A stretch of 64,000 nucleotides of DNA from Kineosporia succinea (GTDB lineage Bacteria; Actinomycetota; Actinomycetes; Actinomycetales; Kineosporiaceae): assembly GCF_030811555.1 (NCBI RefSeq), contig NZ_JAUSQZ010000001.1:3159241-3223240 (forward strand), given 5' to 3'. The translations under genes were made by a program, and so were the position numbers. This document shows positions 1 through 9,298 of this stretch, piece after piece (positions within the stretch are counted from its first letter, which is position 1; every line of letters begins with the position of its first letter). The notes below the pieces were generated by a model that was not told the origin of the DNA, made no database searches, and saw only the letters and a program-made list of their open reading frames with translations.

Positions 1-2
1 CG

Positions 3-599
3 CTGCTCGAGGCCTCGCGCACCGACCTCGACCGGCTCACCGGCGGGGCTGTGCACCAGGGCCTCGTGCTGCAGGTCCCGCCCTACGACTACGCGCACCC
101 GAGCGATCTGCTCGAGCTCGCGGTCGACAGCGGAAGGCCGCCGCTGCTGGTGGTTCTCGACGGGGTGACCGACCCGCGCAACCTGGGTGCAGTCGTCCGT
201 TCGGTGTCCGCGTTCGGTGGCCACGGCGTCATCGTGCCCGAGCGCAGGGCGGCCGGTATGACCGCCACCGCCTGGAAGACCTCGGCCGGGGCCGCTGCCC
301 GCACCCCGGTCGCCCGAGTCGCCAACATCAACCGGGCGATCGAGTCACTCAAGGCCGCCGGGCTTTTCGTGGTCGGTCTGGACGCCGGCGGCGACGTCGA
401 GCTGCCCGGCCTGGAGCTGGCCACCGGCCCGCTCGTGCTGATCGCCGGCGCCGAGGGCAAGGGCCTGTCCCGCCTGGTGCGCGAGAACTGCGACGCGATC
501 GCCTCGATCCCGATGATCGGCGGCACCGAGTCGCTCAACGCCAGTGTGGCGATGGGCGTTTCGCTCTACGAGGTGTCGCGTCTGCGGGCGTCCCGGTAA
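3..599 (+). CDS. rlmB: 23S rRNA 2'-O-methyltransferase RlmB (TrmH/SpoU family), 3' part only
   Basis: The reading frame is open from the left edge, so the gene begins upstream of the window and only its last 198 or so codons are present. The product is a SPOUT-class methyltransferase. Family knowledge says RlmB uses S-adenosylmethionine to methylate the 2'-O of G2251 in 23S rRNA. The three SpoU motifs are visible: [16 protein letters not shown] (motif 1, with the RNA-contacting N and R), [12 protein letters not shown] (motif 2) and [22 protein letters not shown] (motif 3, knot and cofactor site). The segment [14 protein letters not shown] near the start is typical of the linker after the N-terminal L30e-like domain, so most of the catalytic domain is here. 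A strong hairpin follows the stop codon. Confidence 0.93.
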   Translation: MLEASRTDLDRLTGGAVHQGLVLQVPPYDYAHPSDLLELAVDSGRPPLLVVLDGVTDPRNLGAVVRSVSAFGGHGVIVPERRAAGMTATAWKTSAGAAARTPVARVANINRAIESLKAAGLFVVGLDAGGDVELPGLELATGPLVLIAGAEGKGLSRLVRENCDAIASIPMIGGTESLNASVAMGVSLYEVSRLRASR

Positions 600-609
600 A
601 CCAGCAAAA

Positions 610-660
610 CACCCATGGTGGACGTCCCGGTCGAGGTGACCGGAACGTCCACCATGGGTG
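610..660. terminator. Bidirectional hairpin terminator between rlmB and the DUF4032 gene
   Basis: Positions 610-625 and 645-660 form a perfect 16-bp inverted repeat. The stem continues inwards after one mismatch, pairing 627-632 with 638-643 around a five-base loop. It lies between two convergent genes and is followed by a short T run on the plus strand (669-672), so it probably ends transcripts from both sides. Confidence 0.85.
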
Positions 661-671
661 CTGGGGGCTTT

Positions 672-1931
672 TCAGATGATCGGATCGCTCACGACCGGCA
701 TCTCCTGGGTGTCGACACCCAGTACGGCCTTCTCGTCGGGCCGGTGCACCAGCACGTTGCGGATGTAGCTGGCGACCGCCTCGTCGATACCGATGTCGCG
801 GCCCTTGTTCTCCGAGATGAACCACGCGTGCTCCAGCACCTCGTGGAAGATCTCGGCCGGGGCCAGTTTTCCGCGCATGTCGGCCGGGACGGCCCGCACC
901 ACCGGCTCGAACCGGCGGGCCAGCCACTCGTGCGAGATCACGTCTTCGTCGATGCCCTGCCGGTCGGTGGCGGCGCGGTAGGTGTCGAGGTCGTTGAGCA
1001 GCCGCCGGGCCTGGTTCTCCTCGACGTCCAGACCGGTCAGCCGCAGCAGACGGCGGCGGTGGTGCCCCGCGTCCACCACCTTGGGCTGGATCTCGATCGA
1101 GGTGCCGGTGACGTCGGTGTTGATGTTCAGCTCGCCGACGTCGAAACCCAGGTCGTTGAGACGGCGGATACGGGCCTCGACCCGCCAGCGCTCGTCCGGC
1201 TCGAAGGCCTCCTTGGCGGTGAGCTCCGACCACAGGGTGCGGTAGCGCTCGATGAACGCGTCGGCGGTCTTCACCGGGTCGAGGCTCTCGTCGAGCAGGC
1301 CACCGGCCTCGAGGTCCATCAGCTCGCCGGCGATGTTGGTGCGCGCCAGGTCGAGGTCGTGCTCGCGCTGCCCCCGGCTCAGGGTGTCGTACAGGTCGCC
1401 CGTCTCGGCGTCGACCAGGTAGGCGGCGAAAGCGCCCGCGTCCCGCCGGAAGAGCGTGTTCGAGAGTGAGACGTCGCCCCAGTAGAAGCCGCTCAGGTGC
1501 AGACGCACCATTAGCACGGCCTGGGCGTCGACCAGCCGCATCACCGGCTCCGGGCCGATGGCCTGGGAGAAGACCGCGCGGTAGGGCAGTGAGAACTGCA
1601 GGTGCCGGGTGAGCAGCACCGGGTCGAGGTCTTCACCGTTGGCGTCGGTGCGCCCGGTGATGATGCCCAGCGGCTCGACCGCTGGCAGGCCCAGACGGCG
1701 CAGCAGGCGCAGCAGGCCGTACTCGCGGCGCGCGAACTCCTCGGTGATCTCCTTGGCGGCGATCACGTTGCCGGAGAGCTGCACGAAACGCACGACGTGG
1801 CGCGAGATACCGCGCGGAAGGGTGGCCAGCCGGTTGGCGGGCCAGTTCTCCAGCGGAACGTCCCACGGCAGGTCCAGCAGGGCCGGATCGGGTGCCGCGG
1901 ACGTGATCTGAAGTGTTCGTGTGGCTGTCAT
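672..1931 (-). CDS. DUF4032 domain protein with a kinase-like fold
   Basis: A 419-residue protein of the actinobacterial DUF4032 family, often annotated as lipopolysaccharide-kinase-like. The middle carries a degenerate kinase catalytic core: a lysine in NVIAAKEITEEFARREYG could play the ATP-binding role, FYWGDVSLSNTLF resembles the HxDxxxxN loop with the aspartate and asparagine kept, and LVDAETGDLY sits where DFG would be. The C-terminal third (about residues 250-419) is the DUF4032 part and has no obvious motif. No signal peptide or membrane segment is seen, so it is probably cytoplasmic. The ATG start follows GAGGG closely. Substrate and role are not known to me. It is convergent with rlmB and lies next to msiK, which transcribes in the same direction with about 100 bp between them. 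Confidence 0.8.
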   Translation of the reverse strand: MTATRTLQITSAAPDPALLDLPWDVPLENWPANRLATLPRGISRHVVRFVQLSGNVIAAKEITEEFARREYGLLRLLRRLGLPAVEPLGIITGRTDANGEDLDPVLLTRHLQFSLPYRAVFSQAIGPEPVMRLVDAQAVLMVRLHLSGFYWGDVSLSNTLFRRDAGAFAAYLVDAETGDLYDTLSRGQREHDLDLARTNIAGELMDLEAGGLLDESLDPVKTADAFIERYRTLWSELTAKEAFEPDERWRVEARIRRLNDLGFDVGELNINTDVTGTSIEIQPKVVDAGHHRRRLLRLTGLDVEENQARRLLNDLDTYRAATDRQGIDEDVISHEWLARRFEPVVRAVPADMRGKLAPAEIFHEVLEHAWFISENKGRDIGIDEAVASYIRNVLVHRPDEKAVLGVDTQEMPVVSDPII

Positions 1932-2031
1932 CCCTCAAAACCCCCGCTCGGGCTCCGGTTTCACCGCACCGCCGGTCCTGGGCGCCCAGGACCGGCGGTA
2001 CGGATCATCCGTGCGGAGCAGTTGATCGAGG

Positions 2032-3105
2032 TCAGGCGCCGATGCGCTCGCCCGACTCGGTGTTGAACAGGTGCGTGTGGCCTTCCTTGGCCTGGAGGTG
2101 GACCGTCTGGCCCTTCTCCGGGGGACGGCGGCCGTCGACGCGGGCGATGACCGGGAGGTCGGTGCCCTCGCTCTTCAGCGTGCCGTGCAGGTAGGCGTCG
2201 GCGCCGAGGACCTCGACCAGCTCGACCTGGACCGGGAGGCCGTGGTCGGACAGGGAGAGGTCTTCCGGACGCACACCCAGGGTGACCCGGGAACCGCCGG
2301 CGCTCAGGGTGTCGCGGGAGATCGGGTAGACCTCGTCGCCGAACTGCACGCCGCCGTTGGTCACCGGCAGGTTGAGCAGGTTCATCGCGGGCGAGCCGAT
2401 GAAGCCGGCCACGAACGCGTTGTTCGGGTGATCGTACAGCTCACGGGGCGAGCCGACCTGCTGCAGGAGACCGTCCTTCAGCACCGCGACGCGGTCACCC
2501 ATCGTCATGGCCTCGGTCTGGTCGTGCGTGACGTAGACCGTGGTGACGCCCAGACGCCGCTGCAGCGACGCGATCTGGGTGCGGGTCTGGACGCGGAGCT
2601 TGGCGTCCAGGTTGGACAGCGGCTCGTCCATCAGGAAGACCTGGGGCTGACGCACGATCGCGCGGCCCATGGCCACACGCTGACGCTGACCACCGGAGAG
2701 GGCCTTCGGCTTGCGGTCCAGGTACTCGGTGAGGTCGAGGATCTTGGCGGCCTCAGCCACGCGCTGCTGGATCTCGGACTTGCTGACGCCCGCGATCTTC
2801 AGCGCGAAACCCATGTTCTCGCCGACGGTCATGTGCGGGTAGAGCGCGTAGCTCTGGAACACCATCGCGATGTCGCGGTCCTTCGGCGGCATCTGCGTGA
2901 CGTCCCGGTCGCCGATGAGGATGCGTCCTTCGTTGACGTCTTCCAGACCGGCGAGCATGCGCAGCGAGGTGGACTTGCCGCAGCCCGAGGGCCCGACCAG
3001 AACCAGGAATTCGCCGTCTTCGATGTGGAGAGCGAGCTTGTCCACGGACGGCTTGGTGGCACCCGGGTAAACGCGGGTTGCCTGGTCAAATGTGACGGTG
3101 GCCAC
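2032..3105 (-). CDS. msiK: Sugar ABC transporter ATPase, MsiK/UgpC type
   Basis: A 357-residue ATPase of the MalK/UgpC class. It has Walker A (GPSGCGKST), Q-loop (VFQSYALYPHMT), signature (LSGGQRQRVAMGRAI), Walker B (FLMDEPLSNLDAK) and H-loop (VTHDQTEAMTM), followed by a C-terminal TOBE/regulatory domain. No permease or binding-protein gene lies beside it. Streptomyces MsiK, from family knowledge, is a stand-alone ATPase that powers several carbohydrate importers, and this sequence looks very like it. I placed the start at the GTG at 3105 (VATVTF) because AAGGGAAG lies seven bases upstream. An in-frame GTG six codons earlier (3123) has no ribosome site. A LacI-family gene is divergent upstream. 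Confidence 0.88.
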   Translation of the reverse strand: MATVTFDQATRVYPGATKPSVDKLALHIEDGEFLVLVGPSGCGKSTSLRMLAGLEDVNEGRILIGDRDVTQMPPKDRDIAMVFQSYALYPHMTVGENMGFALKIAGVSKSEIQQRVAEAAKILDLTEYLDRKPKALSGGQRQRVAMGRAIVRQPQVFLMDEPLSNLDAKLRVQTRTQIASLQRRLGVTTVYVTHDQTEAMTMGDRVAVLKDGLLQQVGSPRELYDHPNNAFVAGFIGSPAMNLLNLPVTNGGVQFGDEVYPISRDTLSAGGSRVTLGVRPEDLSLSDHGLPVQVELVEVLGADAYLHGTLKSEGTDLPVIARVDGRRPPEKGQTVHLQAKEGHTHLFNTESGERIGA

Positions 3106-3467
3106 TTTGCCACTTCCCTTCACCGGCAGGAACGTGCCGGACGATCCGAGTGGAGGGTCAACCTGCCGCCGAGGAGGCGAACAGGTCTTACCTGGTTGAC
3201 CGGACCCGCCTGGGCCCGGGAACAGCGATGACCGGGCGACGCGGGGCGCCGTCGGCCACGGGGTACATCCAATACCGAAGGACAGTCGCGCGCCTAGGGG
3301 TAGTCGGTGTCATCTGCATCCCACTGACGGCTGTTTCCCGCCTGCGTGAGCGGCTGACCACGATAAGTTCACTCGAGTGTGATCAAGTCACGTCCTGATT
3401 CACCCCGAATGTCGCAATCTGTCTGTTCTCATATAAAGCCGTCGAGAATCGTTCAGAGAGGCGGCCG
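3106..3467. promoter_or_regulatory. Divergent regulatory region between msiK and the LacI regulator, with nested inverted repeats
   Basis: About 360 bp without a credible gene, feeding msiK leftwards and the LacI-family gene rightwards. It contains an 8-bp inverted repeat (3156-3163 GGTCAACC and 3194-3201 GGTTGACC). Nested in it is a smaller one (3182-3186 and 3190-3194). These dyads sit 50-100 bp upstream of the msiK start and are candidate operator or hairpin sequences. The final 100 bp before 3468 are AT-richer than the surroundings, as expected for a promoter. No clear -35/-10 pair could be assigned. Confidence 0.5.
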
Positions 3468-4508
3468 ATGCCGTCAGCACCCCGCGCCCGGCTCGCCGAC
3501 ATCGCCGTTCAGGCCGGCGTCAGCGAGGCCACGGTGAGTCGTGTGCTCAACGGCCGGTCGGGGGTGGCCGAGGCCACCCGGGAGGCCGTGCTCACCGCCC
3601 TCGACGTGCTCGGCTACGAGAGGCCGGTGCGGCTGGCCCGGCACTCCGCCGGGCTGATCGGCCTGATCGTGCCCGAGCTCGACAACCCGATCTTCCCGGC
3701 CTTCGCCCAGGTGATCGAGTCGGCACTGGCCACCCACGGCTACACGCCGGTGCTGTGCACCCAGACCCCGGGCGGCGTGCGGGAGGACGAGTACACCCAG
3801 ATGCTCACCGAGCGCGGGGTCGCGGGCATCATCTTCGTCTCCGGCCTGCACTCCGACACCTCGGCCGACCCGTCGCGGTACGTCGCGCTGCGCCGCCGGG
3901 GCCTGCCGATCGTGCTGGTCAACGGGTATGTCGAGGGGCTCGACGCACCGTTCGTCAGCAACGACGACGTGACCTCGATGGACCTGGCCGTCACCCACCT
4001 GGTGGCGCAGGGGCACCGCCGCATCGGGCTGGCGCTCGGGCCCCGGCAGTACGTGCCGGTGATCCGCAAGATCGACGGGTTCCGGCAGGCGATGAAGCGG
4101 CACCTGGGGCTTTCGGATGTCGACGACTCGATCGAGTGCTCCCTGTTCTCGGTGGAGGGCGGGGCGGCGGCGGCCCGGCGGCTCGTGGAGACCGGCTGCA
4201 CCGGAATCATCTGCGGCAGCGACCTGATGGCGCTCGGGGCGATCCGGGCGGTGCGCGACCGGGGGCTGACCGTGCCCGGTGACGTCTCGGTGATCGGGTA
4301 CGACGACTCCCCGCTCATCGCCTTCACCGACCCGCCGCTCACCACCGTTCGTCAGTCGGTGCACGCGATGGGCGCGGCGGCGGTGCGGGCTCTGCTCGAC
4401 GACATCCACGGCGGGGGCACGGGCAGTTTCGCGCCCCGCACCGAGTATCTGTTCCGGCCCGAGCTGGTGGTGCGGGGGTCGACGGCGGCCGCCCGGGTGA
4501 GTCTGTGA
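3468..4508 (+). CDS. LacI-family transcriptional regulator
   Basis: A 346-residue repressor-type protein. Residues 6-52 form the LacI helix-turn-helix and hinge: LADIAVQAGVSEATVSRVLN then TREAVLTALDVLGYER. The rest is a periplasmic-binding-protein-like sensor domain, with the usual IGLIVPELDNPIF opening, GHRRIGLALG at the middle and a GDVSVIGYDDSPL block near the end. The ATG is preceded by AGAGAGG seven to eight bases upstream. The gene is divergent from msiK, so control of sugar uptake is a reasonable inference. The ligand cannot be read from the sequence. Confidence 0.9.
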   Translation: MPSAPRARLADIAVQAGVSEATVSRVLNGRSGVAEATREAVLTALDVLGYERPVRLARHSAGLIGLIVPELDNPIFPAFAQVIESALATHGYTPVLCTQTPGGVREDEYTQMLTERGVAGIIFVSGLHSDTSADPSRYVALRRRGLPIVLVNGYVEGLDAPFVSNDDVTSMDLAVTHLVAQGHRRIGLALGPRQYVPVIRKIDGFRQAMKRHLGLSDVDDSIECSLFSVEGGAAAARRLVETGCTGIICGSDLMALGAIRAVRDRGLTVPGDVSVIGYDDSPLIAFTDPPLTTVRQSVHAMGAAAVRALLDDIHGGGTGSFAPRTEYLFRPELVVRGSTAAARVSL

Positions 4509-4602
4509 TCTCGGCCACTGCCGGGGGTTCCCCTTCGTGCAGCCCTCACCTACCCTCGGTGATGGACAATGGCGCCCGCTAGTTCCCCGGGAGGTTCCCC
4601 GC

Positions 4603-5031
4603 ATGCGGATCAGTGATCTACTCCGGAACAAGGGCGGGCTGGTCGTCACGATCAGCCCGGAACGGCCCGTCACCGAACTGCTCGACCTGCTGGCCACGAA
4701 CGGCGTCGGGGCCCTGGTGGTCTCGGCCGACGGGCAGACGATCGACGGCATCGTCAGCGAGCGCGACGTCGTGCGCAAACTCCAGCGCTTCGGCCCTGAT
4801 CTACTGGCCGAGCCGGTGAGCGAGATCATGAGCCGGCACGTGCAGACCTGCCCTCCCGACACCGAGATCGAGGAGCTGGCCAAGCTGATGACGAAGGGCC
4901 GGTTCCGTCACGTCCCGGTGGTCGACGGCGAGCGCCTGGTCGGCATCGTCAGCATCGGCGACGTGGTCAAGCAGCGCATCGACGAGCTCGAGGGTGAGCG
5001 CGACCAGTTGCAGGCGTATATCAGTACCTGA
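4603..5031 (+). CDS. Tandem CBS-domain protein
   Basis: A 142-residue protein made almost entirely of two CBS motifs (about residues 10-65 and 75-130). The second ends in FRHVPVVDGERLVGIVSIGDVVK, a classic CBS strand-helix pattern. Such Bateman modules bind adenosine nucleotides. Stand-alone pairs are common in actinobacteria, often as stress-linked regulators of unknown target. The ATG at 4603 is favoured because GGGAGG lies about eight bases upstream; the frame is open for 22 codons further but without a ribosome site. It sits between the LacI gene and a Ser/Thr kinase gene and faces the same way. Confidence 0.85.
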   Translation: MRISDLLRNKGGLVVTISPERPVTELLDLLATNGVGALVVSADGQTIDGIVSERDVVRKLQRFGPDLLAEPVSEIMSRHVQTCPPDTEIEELAKLMTKGRFRHVPVVDGERLVGIVSIGDVVKQRIDELEGERDQLQAYIST

Positions 5032-5108
5032 ACTCACAGGTTGGTAACGACCTGCGCGCAGCGTGCAACGGCTACGCGTTGTCGGGCGTTTGGCCTACCG
5101 TGTTCACC

Positions 5109-7142
5109 ATGCCGCACGATGCAACCGCCCGTGCAGCAGGCGAGACCGGGCGGATCGGCCAGTACCGCCTCGTCCAGCGCCTGGGCGAAGGCGGAATGGG
5201 CGTTGTCCACCTGGGTCTCGACGAGAACGGCAAGGCCGTCGCCGTCAAGGTGCTGCGCCCCCATGTCGCGGGCGACCCCGACGCGCGCCGACGTCTGGCC
5301 CGCGAGGTCGCCACGCTGCGCCGTGTCCGTCATCCCCGGGTCGCCGGCGTGCTCGACGCCGACGTCGAGGGCGACACCCCCTACATCGTCACCAGCTTCG
5401 TGCCGGGCAAGACGCTCGAGAAGCACGTGCGTGACCACGGCCCGCTGCCGCGTGGCCATGTGGCGCGCATCGGCAAGGTGCTGGCCGACGCGTTGCGCAC
5501 CATCCACAACGCCGGGGTCGTGCACCGAGATGTGAAGCCGGCCAACGTCATGCTCCTCGACGGTGAGCCGGTGCTGATCGACTTCGGTATCGCGCACGCC
5601 GCCGACGAGTCGCGCATCACCCACACCGGCCTGGTCATGGGCACCCCCGGCTACTTGTCGCCCGAGATCATCGGGGGCGACGCGGTGAGCCCGGCCACCG
5701 ACTGGTGGGGTTGGGGCGCCACGCTGGCCTACGCCGCCACCGGCCGCCCGCCGTTCGGCACCGGGCCGATCGAGGTCGTGCTCGACCGGGTGCGCCGCGG
5801 GGCGATGGACGTCGACGGGGTGGACGAGGGGCTGCGCAGCACGCTCACCCGTGCGCTGTCGGTAGACCCCCGGGTGCGCCCGCACCCGGAGGAGCTGATC
5901 GCCGGCCTGGCCGCCCCCGCGCCGGCCCGCCCGGCCACCGGCCCGAACCAGCAGAACGCCTGGGGCTCGCGGGGTGACGTCTATGTCAGCCCCGACGAGG
6001 AGACCCACCGCGTCCCCGGTCCCGACGAGGTGATGGCCGCCAGCCGTCAGCTCGGCTACGACCCCGACGACGTGGCCACCGCCCGCACGCCTCCCCCCTC
6101 GTTCGCGCCCGGTGACACCGGTTTCGCGAACGCGCAGACCTCCGTCCTCCCGCCGCCCCCGAAGGGTGGCAACAACGACGTCACGTCGGTGATCCCGCCG
6201 AGCGGGGGCAGCAACGCCGCGACCTCGGTGATCCACCCGAGCTCCGGTGGCAACAACGCCGAGACCTCGGTGATCCCGCCCGCCTGGGGTTCGGCGCCGC
6301 AGGAGACGCGGCGGTTCGACCCGCCGGCCGCTCCGGCTCAGAACGGCCAGAACGGTCAGAACGGCCAGGGAGGTTTCGCCGGGCAGTTCGGGAGCCAGGG
6401 CGGTCCGGCCAACGGTTTCGAGAACCGGCCCCAGCGGGGGCAGGCCCCGGTGCTGGCCAAGGGGCGCCCGGTCGGCGACGACCCCGACCACGAGCCCGTG
6501 CACCACGAAGACGAGAACCCGGGCGAGAAGCTGCTCGACCGGCTGCCTCTCGGCTCGATCCCGCTGTTCCTGTTCGGCCTGCTGGTGGCCATCGCCGCGA
6601 TCGGGGCGGTGGCGCCCTACGGCTCGGTGATGATCGTGGCCGTCGGCATGGTGGTGGCCCGGGTGGTCGACCGCACCAACACGGCGCTCCTGCAGCGGCG
6701 CGACGTGCGCGGCTCGCGGGCCAGCGACGGTCTGGTCACGGCGCTCGCCCTGCCCTGGCGCATCCTCAGCTCCACGCTGTCCACGGTGATCAGCCTCATG
6801 CTGCCGCTGCTGATCGGCGTGAGCGTGGCCTTCATCGCCGCCGCGGTGCAGACCGGGGGCGCGCCCTCGGCGGCCATCCCGGGTTCACCCCTCCCGCTCG
6901 CGGCGGGCATGGTGGCGCTGGTGCTGACGGCCTGGTGGGGTCCGGGTGGTGGCCCGGTGCGGCGAGGCACCGAGAAGCTGGCCTCCGCCGTCACCGGTGG
7001 CACCCAGGTGCGGGTGTTCGCCTGGGTGGTGCTCGGGCTGATCGTGCTCTCCAGCCTGATGGTGCTGGGCAACAACGACCACAAGCCCGACTGGGGCCCG
7101 CTCGAGGGCACCCGGATCGTGCAGCAGCTCAGCTCGAACTAG
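5109..7142 (+). CDS. Membrane Ser/Thr protein kinase with TSV repeat linker and multi-span C-terminus
   Basis: A 677-residue Hanks-type kinase. The kinase domain occupies about residues 16-275: glycine loop LGEGGMGVVHLG, lysine in VAVKVL, catalytic loop VHRDVKPANVML, DFG in LIDFGIAHA, and GTPGYLSPE. A proline/glycine-rich linker follows with four TSV[IL] motifs in imperfect 13-residue repeats and a QNG repeat. The C-terminal 200 residues contain about four hydrophobic spans, so the kinase is anchored in the membrane. There is no PASTA or other obvious extracellular sensor. The ATG at 5109 is chosen because the box TACCGT (5096-5101) ends seven bases before it, suggesting a leaderless mRNA. 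An upstream in-frame start at 5079 is possible but less likely. Its stop overlaps the convergent GGDEF-EAL gene by 4 bp. Confidence 0.88.
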   Translation: MPHDATARAAGETGRIGQYRLVQRLGEGGMGVVHLGLDENGKAVAVKVLRPHVAGDPDARRRLAREVATLRRVRHPRVAGVLDADVEGDTPYIVTSFVPGKTLEKHVRDHGPLPRGHVARIGKVLADALRTIHNAGVVHRDVKPANVMLLDGEPVLIDFGIAHAADESRITHTGLVMGTPGYLSPEIIGGDAVSPATDWWGWGATLAYAATGRPPFGTGPIEVVLDRVRRGAMDVDGVDEGLRSTLTRALSVDPRVRPHPEELIAGLAAPAPARPATGPNQQNAWGSRGDVYVSPDEETHRVPGPDEVMAASRQLGYDPDDVATARTPPPSFAPGDTGFANAQTSVLPPPPKGGNNDVTSVIPPSGGSNAATSVIHPSSGGNNAETSVIPPAWGSAPQETRRFDPPAAPAQNGQNGQNGQGGFAGQFGSQGGPANGFENRPQRGQAPVLAKGRPVGDDPDHEPVHHEDENPGEKLLDRLPLGSIPLFLFGLLVAIAAIGAVAPYGSVMIVAVGMVVARVVDRTNTALLQRRDVRGSRASDGLVTALALPWRILSSTLSTVISLMLPLLIGVSVAFIAAAVQTGGAPSAAIPGSPLPLAAGMVALVLTAWWGPGGGPVRRGTEKLASAVTGGTQVRVFAWVVLGLIVLSSLMVLGNNDHKPDWGPLEGTRIVQQLSSN

Positions 7143-9298
7143 GCCGTCAGCAGCTCGTACCGCGGGCTGGGCTTGCCGAAGAGGTAGCCCTGAGCGTGCT
7201 CCACGCCGATCCCGGCGAGGAGCGCGCTCTGCGCCTCGGTCTCGACGCCCTCGACGATCACGTCGATGCCGAGACCGTGGCCGAGCCCGATCAGGGCCTC
7301 CACGATGCGGTCGCACTGCGGGTCCTCACCCAGACCCGAGGTGAAGCTGCGGTCCACCTTGATGCCCGAGACCGGAAGGTCGCGCAGGTACGACAGGGCC
7401 GAGAAGCCGGTGCCGAAGTCGTCCACCACGATCCGCACCCCGATGCCGTGTAGGCGCTCGATCTCCTGGCGGGCCGACGGCGCCGCGCTCAGCATCACCG
7501 ACTCGGTCAGCTCGAGCACGAGTTGCCCGGCGGGCAGCCCGGATTCGGCCAGAGCCTTCTCCACCTGGTCGGCGAGACCGGGCCGGATCATCTGGTTCGG
7601 GGAGACGTTGACGGCCACGTAGCCCGGGTGCGGGCTGGACGCGGCGGCCTGCACCGCGGCGCGCAGCACCCAGGTGCCGAGCTCGACGATCAGGCCGGAC
7701 TCCTCGGCGACGGGCAGGAAGGTGATCGGGGGCATGAGCCCGCGCTGCGGGTGACGCCAGCGCACCAGCGCCTCGCGGCCGATCACGTTCCGGCCGAGCA
7801 GACCGACGATCGGCTGGAAGTGCAGCTCCAGCTCGCCGTCGGTGATCGCGGCGCGCAGCTGGGACTCCAGGTCCAGACGCTCGGCGGCGGCCTTGCGCAG
7901 GCCGGTGTCCACGGCGTCCCAGCGGTCGCGGCCCCGGTTCTTCGCCTGGTAGGTGGCGATCTCGGCGTCACGCAGCAGCATCAGGGGGTCGTTGTCGGCG
8001 GTGTTCGAGAGGGCGATGCCGACGCTGATCGTGGGGCGCAGCGTTCGGCCCCCGAGCACCAGCGGCTCGTTCACCGCGGCGCGCACCCGGTCGGCGATCA
8101 TGCCGGCCTCGCTCTCGTCGGCGATGTCGTCGCACACCACCACGAACTCGTCGCCGCCCAGACGGCCGGCGGTGTCACCGGCGCGCAGCGAACCGGCGAC
8201 GCGGCGGCCGATCTCGGCCAGCACCTCGTCGCCGTCCTCGTAACCGGCGTTGTCGTTGACGACGCGGAAATGGTCGACGTCGCACTGCAGTACGGCCACC
8301 CGCAGACCGCTGCGGCGGGTGCGGTCGAGGGCCTTCTGGATGCGGTCGAGCACGAGCGGACGACTGGGGAGGCCGGTGAGCCGGTCGTGCAGCGTCATGT
8401 GGGTCATCAGGCCCTGGGCCTGGTACAGGTCGCTGCGGTCCTCGATCTGCACGACGAGCTGGACCGCGCGGGAGGAGGAGTCGCGGATCGGGGTGACGAC
8501 GAGCGTGCCCCACAGATGCATGCCGCCGTGCCCGGTGAAGCGCCGCTCCAGCCGCAGCGCGTCCTCGTCGTTGCTGATCAGGCCGGCGATCCGGGCGCGC
8601 ACGGTGTCGACGTCCTTGGGGTGCACGATGTCGGCCAGAGTGCGGGCCTGCAGCTCGTCGGCGCGGTAGCCGAGCATCCGGCACAGCGTGCGGTTCACCC
8701 GCAGGAAGCGGCCGTTCAGCGTGGCCACGGCGATGCCGATCGGGCTGTGCTGCATGGTGCGGCGGAAGATGTCCTCGCCGTCGGCGTCGTGCACCGGGGC
8801 GTCCGGGCCGGGCGCCGGGTCGGCGGCCGGGGTGATCGAGCTGACCACCGCGCGGGCCGTTCCGTCGTCGCCCAGCAGCGGGATCGAGGTGACCTGCAGC
8901 AGCCGGCTCACCCCGTCGACCAGCACCGGGTCGGTGAAACCGCTCTGCATCTGGCCGCTGCGCAACGCGGCCGAGCTGATCCGGTTCAGGCCCTCGATGC
9001 GGCCGGGGCGGGGTTCGGCGACCCGGCGGTGCCCGTTCAGGTGCAGCGGGCTGGTCTCGTCGGCGCCGGCCCGGCGCGGGCTGGGCACACCCGGGGTCGG
9101 TTCCTCGGGGCCCTCGATCAGGGTGAGGCCGAGCAGCTGACCGGCCTTCGGGTTCGCCAGGAGCACGCTGCCGTTCGCGTCCTGCAGCAGCACGCCGTCC
9201 GGGAGCGCGCCGAGCAGGGCCCGGTGCCGGGCCTCCGACTCGGCGACGGTAACGCGGGCCAGGTCGTGCCGGGCCCGGCGTAGATCTCCTCGCGGCAT
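7139..9298 (-). CDS. PAS-GGDEF-EAL cyclic-di-GMP turnover protein
   Basis: A 719-residue cytoplasmic signalling protein. Two PAS regions (about residues 15-150 and 175-290) are followed by a GGDEF domain (about 300-465) and an EAL domain (about 480-719). The cyclase active site is intact (GRLGGDEFVVV). An RxxD inhibitory site (RAGD) lies five residues upstream of it. The phosphodiesterase residues also look intact: REALVRW, NVSPNQ, ELTES, DDFGTGFSALSYL, KVDRSF, EGVET and QGYLFG. The protein could therefore both make and break cyclic di-GMP. The start at 9298 is preferred because GAGGAGAG lies just upstream; the frame stays open to 9394. Confidence 0.9.
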   Translation of the reverse strand: MPRGDLRRARHDLARVTVAESEARHRALLGALPDGVLLQDANGSVLLANPKAGQLLGLTLIEGPEEPTPGVPSPRRAGADETSPLHLNGHRRVAEPRPGRIEGLNRISSAALRSGQMQSGFTDPVLVDGVSRLLQVTSIPLLGDDGTARAVVSSITPAADPAPGPDAPVHDADGEDIFRRTMQHSPIGIAVATLNGRFLRVNRTLCRMLGYRADELQARTLADIVHPKDVDTVRARIAGLISNDEDALRLERRFTGHGGMHLWGTLVVTPIRDSSSRAVQLVVQIEDRSDLYQAQGLMTHMTLHDRLTGLPSRPLVLDRIQKALDRTRRSGLRVAVLQCDVDHFRVVNDNAGYEDGDEVLAEIGRRVAGSLRAGDTAGRLGGDEFVVVCDDIADESEAGMIADRVRAAVNEPLVLGGRTLRPTISVGIALSNTADNDPLMLLRDAEIATYQAKNRGRDRWDAVDTGLRKAAAERLDLESQLRAAITDGELELHFQPIVGLLGRNVIGREALVRWRHPQRGLMPPITFLPVAEESGLIVELGTWVLRAAVQAAASSPHPGYVAVNVSPNQMIRPGLADQVEKALAESGLPAGQLVLELTESVMLSAAPSARQEIERLHGIGVRIVVDDFGTGFSALSYLRDLPVSGIKVDRSFTSGLGEDPQCDRIVEALIGLGHGLGIDVIVEGVETEAQSALLAGIGVEHAQGYLFGKPSPRYELLTA

